Shown in pieces: positions 61,226 through 64,000 of a DNA stretch of 64,000 bases. A program made the translations under genes and the position numbers. The first letter of the stretch is position 1. Every line of letters starts with the position of its first letter. Where the stretch lies: NCBI GenBank assembly GCA_964020105.1, contig OZ026535.1, forward strand, positions 496,001-560,000, in the 5' to 3' direction. The notes beneath the pieces were generated by a model. The model did no database searches, was not told the DNA's origin, and was given only the letters and a program-made list of their open reading frames with translations. This DNA comes from G964020105 sp964020105 (GTDB lineage Bacteria > Pseudomonadota > Alphaproteobacteria > WRAU01 > Hepatincolaceae).

Positions 61226-63117
61226 TATCTTTCCAATGATATGCCAAAATAATAACTTCTATTCTGTGATTTATAACCATAAACAGCTTGATATTTTTTG
61301 TTCAGTAGATTATCTATTTGAAAATAGGCTTTAGATTTTTTGAAGAAATTATAAGATATTTGCATGTTATGAACTGTGTAAGAAGGTAATTCATGGGGTA
61401 ATCTATTAGTAAAATCTGTTGCTTGAGATTTCCAAATACTTTGTAGCGATATTTCATAGATATTTTTAATAGTTATCTTGCTAAGTAAACCAATTTTATG
61501 TTTAGGAAAAATATATGAGGGTATGTTAGTTGTTTTATTATTAGTGGACAGATAAGCATAATTAGGAATAATGGTTAAATTACCCATAATAATAGGGGTA
61601 TTAATATCAAATCCATAGTTATTATAATTACCAATATTACGATATTTATTATTCTGAAAATTTATCATATCATTAACCTTAAGATGAAAGATATTTAGAT
61701 TAATTTTAGGGACATAGGATAAAAAATTATTTTTTTGGATTCCTATATTAAGACCTGAAGATGTTTCTGCGATCAGTTCATTATTACCTATGTGGCTAGC
61801 AAATAATTCAAACAATGATGGTAATCGGTATGCTGTCCCGTAATTGATATTAAATGTTGTTGAAATCTTTTGTATATTATGTAGTAGTCCAAAGTTATAG
61901 ACAATATTTTTCCCACGTTTTGTTACTTCCACTGGATTATTTCTGTTATTGATATTGTATCTTATACCTTGTTCCAATGCTGTATTTTTCCATAAATACT
62001 GGGTAGTTTTAGCATATAAAGCCATATTATTAGTGCTTAGATTATTATCCATTTTAGTATTATGATTTTCAAAATCCATACCTCCTGTAATATTTATGAA
62101 GTTTCTTGTGTAAATGGATTTATAATTAAATATACGAGATAGAGAAGAAAAAACATTTTCTGTGTTACCAAAGGTAGAAAGTTCAGTGTATTTTTTATGA
62201 GTGTTAAGTTGTGATAATACTATCTCATTACTATTATTTTTAAACACTATAAAGTTATATTTCAGATAATAAAAATTCTCTTTTTTATCAGTATAATTGC
62301 CTTCAGCGTCGTAGGGACCTATACTAGGAGAGAAATTATCATATTCTATGTATGAATCATTTAATCTGATAAAAACATCTAATAAACTTTTATTCAAGAA
62401 TTGATAACTTGCTTTTAAATTAAAATTTTTGATATTGACGTTATCATTTTCAAGAGGAGATTGACTATTTATATTTAAAATATTATCACTTAAAGAGTAA
62501 CCCTTTGATTTGTAAAGGTTAGCAAAAAAATTCAAATTTAATCTATTATGATGTAAATTAAATCCACTTTGTGTATCATATGTAGAAAATGATCCTATTT
62601 TTTGGTTGATAAAAGCAGTATTTTTTGTAGTTTTTGTAGTTTTTATATTAATCACTCCAGCAAGCGCTCCGCTGCCGTGCGTTACAGAGGAAGCCCCTTG
62701 CGTGATTTCTATTTCTTCAATCATATTAAGTGGAATTTGTCCTATGTCAAAAAATGATTGTACATTACTAGGATCTTCTAATTTCACGCCATCTAAGAGT
62801 ATTACAATATGATAAGCAGGGGATCCATTTAATCTTATGAGTGCGCTTTGTCCAAAGGACCCAATTCTATTGATGTTGATGTTGGCTTGATTATTAAGTA
62901 AATCCACTAGAGCAGTATTATTATAGGAATCGATTATTTCCTTAGTAATGATATGTGTACTACCTAAGGTGTTTTTAATCCTTTTAGTAGTGATATTTAT
63001 TGTGCTGAAAGTTTTAATATTTTCTATTGGTGGTTGATTTAATTGTTGTCCATTATTAGCATAAATATCTAGGGGAAAACTAATAAAATAAACGATTAAT
63101 AGAAATCTATGAAACAT
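61225..63117 (-). CDS. TonB-dependent outer-membrane receptor
   Basis: A 630-residue outer-membrane transporter of BtuB-like layout. A signal peptide covers about residues 1-20. A TonB-box-like segment lies near 37-42. The plug domain covers about 40-155, with VDLLNNQANININRIGSFGQ and GSGALAGVINIKT (a conserved plug signature). A beta barrel of alternating residues runs to the end. It imports a vitamin, metal chelate or other nutrient; with tonB directly downstream, this looks like a dedicated pair. The ligand is not evident. Confidence 0.9.
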   Translation of the reverse strand: MFHRFLLIVYFISFPLDIYANNGQQLNQPPIENIKTFSTINITTKRIKNTLGSTHIITKEIIDSYNNTALVDLLNNQANININRIGSFGQSALIRLNGSPAYHIVILLDGVKLEDPSNVQSFFDIGQIPLNMIEEIEITQGASSVTHGSGALAGVINIKTTKTTKNTAFINQKIGSFSTYDTQSGFNLHHNRLNLNFFANLYKSKGYSLSDNILNINSQSPLENDNVNIKNFNLKASYQFLNKSLLDVFIRLNDSYIEYDNFSPSIGPYDAEGNYTDKKENFYYLKYNFIVFKNNSNEIVLSQLNTHKKYTELSTFGNTENVFSSLSRIFNYKSIYTRNFINITGGMDFENHNTKMDNNLSTNNMALYAKTTQYLWKNTALEQGIRYNINNRNNPVEVTKRGKNIVYNFGLLHNIQKISTTFNINYGTAYRLPSLFELFASHIGNNELIAETSSGLNIGIQKNNFLSYVPKINLNIFHLKVNDMINFQNNKYRNIGNYNNYGFDINTPIIMGNLTIIPNYAYLSTNNKTTNIPSYIFPKHKIGLLSKITIKNIYEISLQSIWKSQATDFTNRLPHELPSYTVHNMQISYNFFKKSKAYFQIDNLLNKKYQAVYGYKSQNRSYYFGISLER

Positions 63118-63233
63118 ATTAATTGATACAAATAAAAAATACTTTATAGCAAGCAGTAGAATTAATTACATTTTTTATTATAATAGTCAATATGAAAGTT
63201 ATAGTTATTTTTAATCTTATAGAAAATAGTTGA

Positions 63234-64000
63234 ATGTTTAAAGACTTATCCTTACCAATATCAAAGCAAATTATTTTTACTGCCCTTAGTTTGTTTTTAC
63301 AGTTTAGTTTAACGACTATAGATTTTATTTTTTTAGAAAAAATATCTTATCTTGCCTCAATTGGAGTTGCAAGTTTAATTTCATTCATCTATATGGCACA
63401 AAGCATCATTAATTTATTTTCACAAGCCATGATTAATAATTCTATTTATTATGATCCAGGTAGAAAAGCTATATTTAGCAAAATGATATTTATAGGATTT
63501 ATTCTTACATTATCTATTGCCTTTACAATTACAGGAATGATATTCTTTTTTAAAGATTACATTATTTCTTTAATTAAAGTAAACAGCGATGCTAAAGATT
63601 TTGCTCTCACTTATATTAAATATATAGCACCATTATTTATTTTTTGGGCAATTCAACAATATTGTAGTTATATATTATATTCACTTTCTATGGCAAAGAT
63701 TAATTTTTTATGTTATATCCTTATTCTAATATTTAACACGATATTTAATTATATAGCAGTATTTATTTTAGACTGGCAGGTAATTGGTATCGCTGTATCA
63801 ACAATTGTATCTTTAATTATGATACTTCCTATTTATATTTATTTTATCAAAAAAAATATTATTTTAGGCAAAGCTAAAATATTCAGTAAAGATATTAGGA
63901 AAAAAACCATCTTTGGCTTAAAAAGATTAGGGATTGTATCTATAATAGAGCCAATCGCTTATAATTCCATTCAATTTATCTTACTAATTATCATATCACA
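63234..64000 (+). CDS. MATE-family transporter, cut by the window edge
   Basis: The first 255 codons, open to the right edge. The N-terminus (LPISKQIIFTALSLFLQFSL) and repeated six-helix pattern fit a MATE or related MOP-superfamily exporter. Visible helices include SIGVASLISFIYMAQSI-like and YIAPLFIFWAIQQYCSYIL stretches. It would export drugs or lipid-linked intermediates by sodium or proton antiport. It is divergent from the TonB receptor with a gap of about 115 bases. MATE versus flippase cannot be settled without the rest. Confidence 0.65.
   Translation, partial: MFKDLSLPISKQIIFTALSLFLQFSLTTIDFIFLEKISYLASIGVASLISFIYMAQSIINLFSQAMINNSIYYDPGRKAIFSKMIFIGFILTLSIAFTITGMIFFFKDYIISLIKVNSDAKDFALTYIKYIAPLFIFWAIQQYCSYILYSLSMAKINFLCYILILIFNTIFNYIAVFILDWQVIGIAVSTIVSLIMILPIYIYFIKKNIILGKAKIFSKDIRKKTIFGLKRLGIVSIIEPIAYNSIQFILLIIIS

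Overview
The window looks like chromosomal DNA of an AT-rich, genome-reduced alphaproteobacterium of Rickettsiales/Holosporales grade. The evidence is the low GC content, the standard genetic code, a pyruvate dehydrogenase cluster whose E1-beta carries its own lipoyl domain, a fused ispDF, and alphaproteobacterial gene neighbourhoods (ftsB near pdhA, ispDF back-to-back with dusB, metG-tatD-MBL hydrolase). lpxB, lepB and a TonB receptor show a Gram-negative envelope. Transketolase, ribulose-5-phosphate epimerase, class II aldolase and a fructose PTS permease point to more sugar metabolism than Rickettsia keeps. The exact genus cannot be fixed from sequence alone.

Layout. 0-2.7 kb: gene-poor, with two tandem lipoprotein paralogues behind a good sigma70-like promoter and a parS-like palindrome. 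2.7-6.8 kb: an FkbM methyltransferase, a fructose PTS EIIABC, and two divergent GyrI-like proteins. 6.8-10 kb: ftsB, a GT-C-like membrane protein and a fused GT2-GtrA protein. 10-15.3 kb: pdhA-pdhB-pdhC-lpd. 15.3-24.5 kb: pgpA, smpB, rpoZ, spoT, pdxJ-acpS, lepB-rnc, a MerR regulator, class II aldolase, a membrane protein and a YhcH-family protein. 24.5-30.8 kb: decayed intergenic DNA around aphA and tkt-rpe-DUF502. 30.8-35.5 kb: rpsB-tsf-pyrH-frr-uppS-cdsA. 35.5-44 kb: an unknown membrane-anchored protein, an ankyrin protein, gloA, lpxB, ispDF, dusB-trkA-hfq and a split chromate-transporter pair.

44-54.5 kb is the accessory region. It holds a duplicated module made of a divergent coiled-coil membrane protein, a C14/G-tract hairpin and a phage tape-measure-like gene. 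P2-type tail protein U, a stub that may be tail protein X, decayed repeats and XRE-type regulators (one intact, two broken) follow or flank it. Composition is purine-skewed on the plus strand and unlike the flanks. I read this as a decaying or domesticated contractile-tail prophage island whose modules have been copied.

54.5-64 kb returns to core genes on the minus strand (MBL hydrolase, tatD, metG, ratA, lipA, an arginase-family enzyme, tonB and a TonB-dependent receptor). It ends in a MATE-family transporter cut by the window edge. lipA would lipoylate the PDH lipoyl domains encoded 45 kb away. I saw no tRNA, rRNA, CRISPR array or intact insertion sequence.
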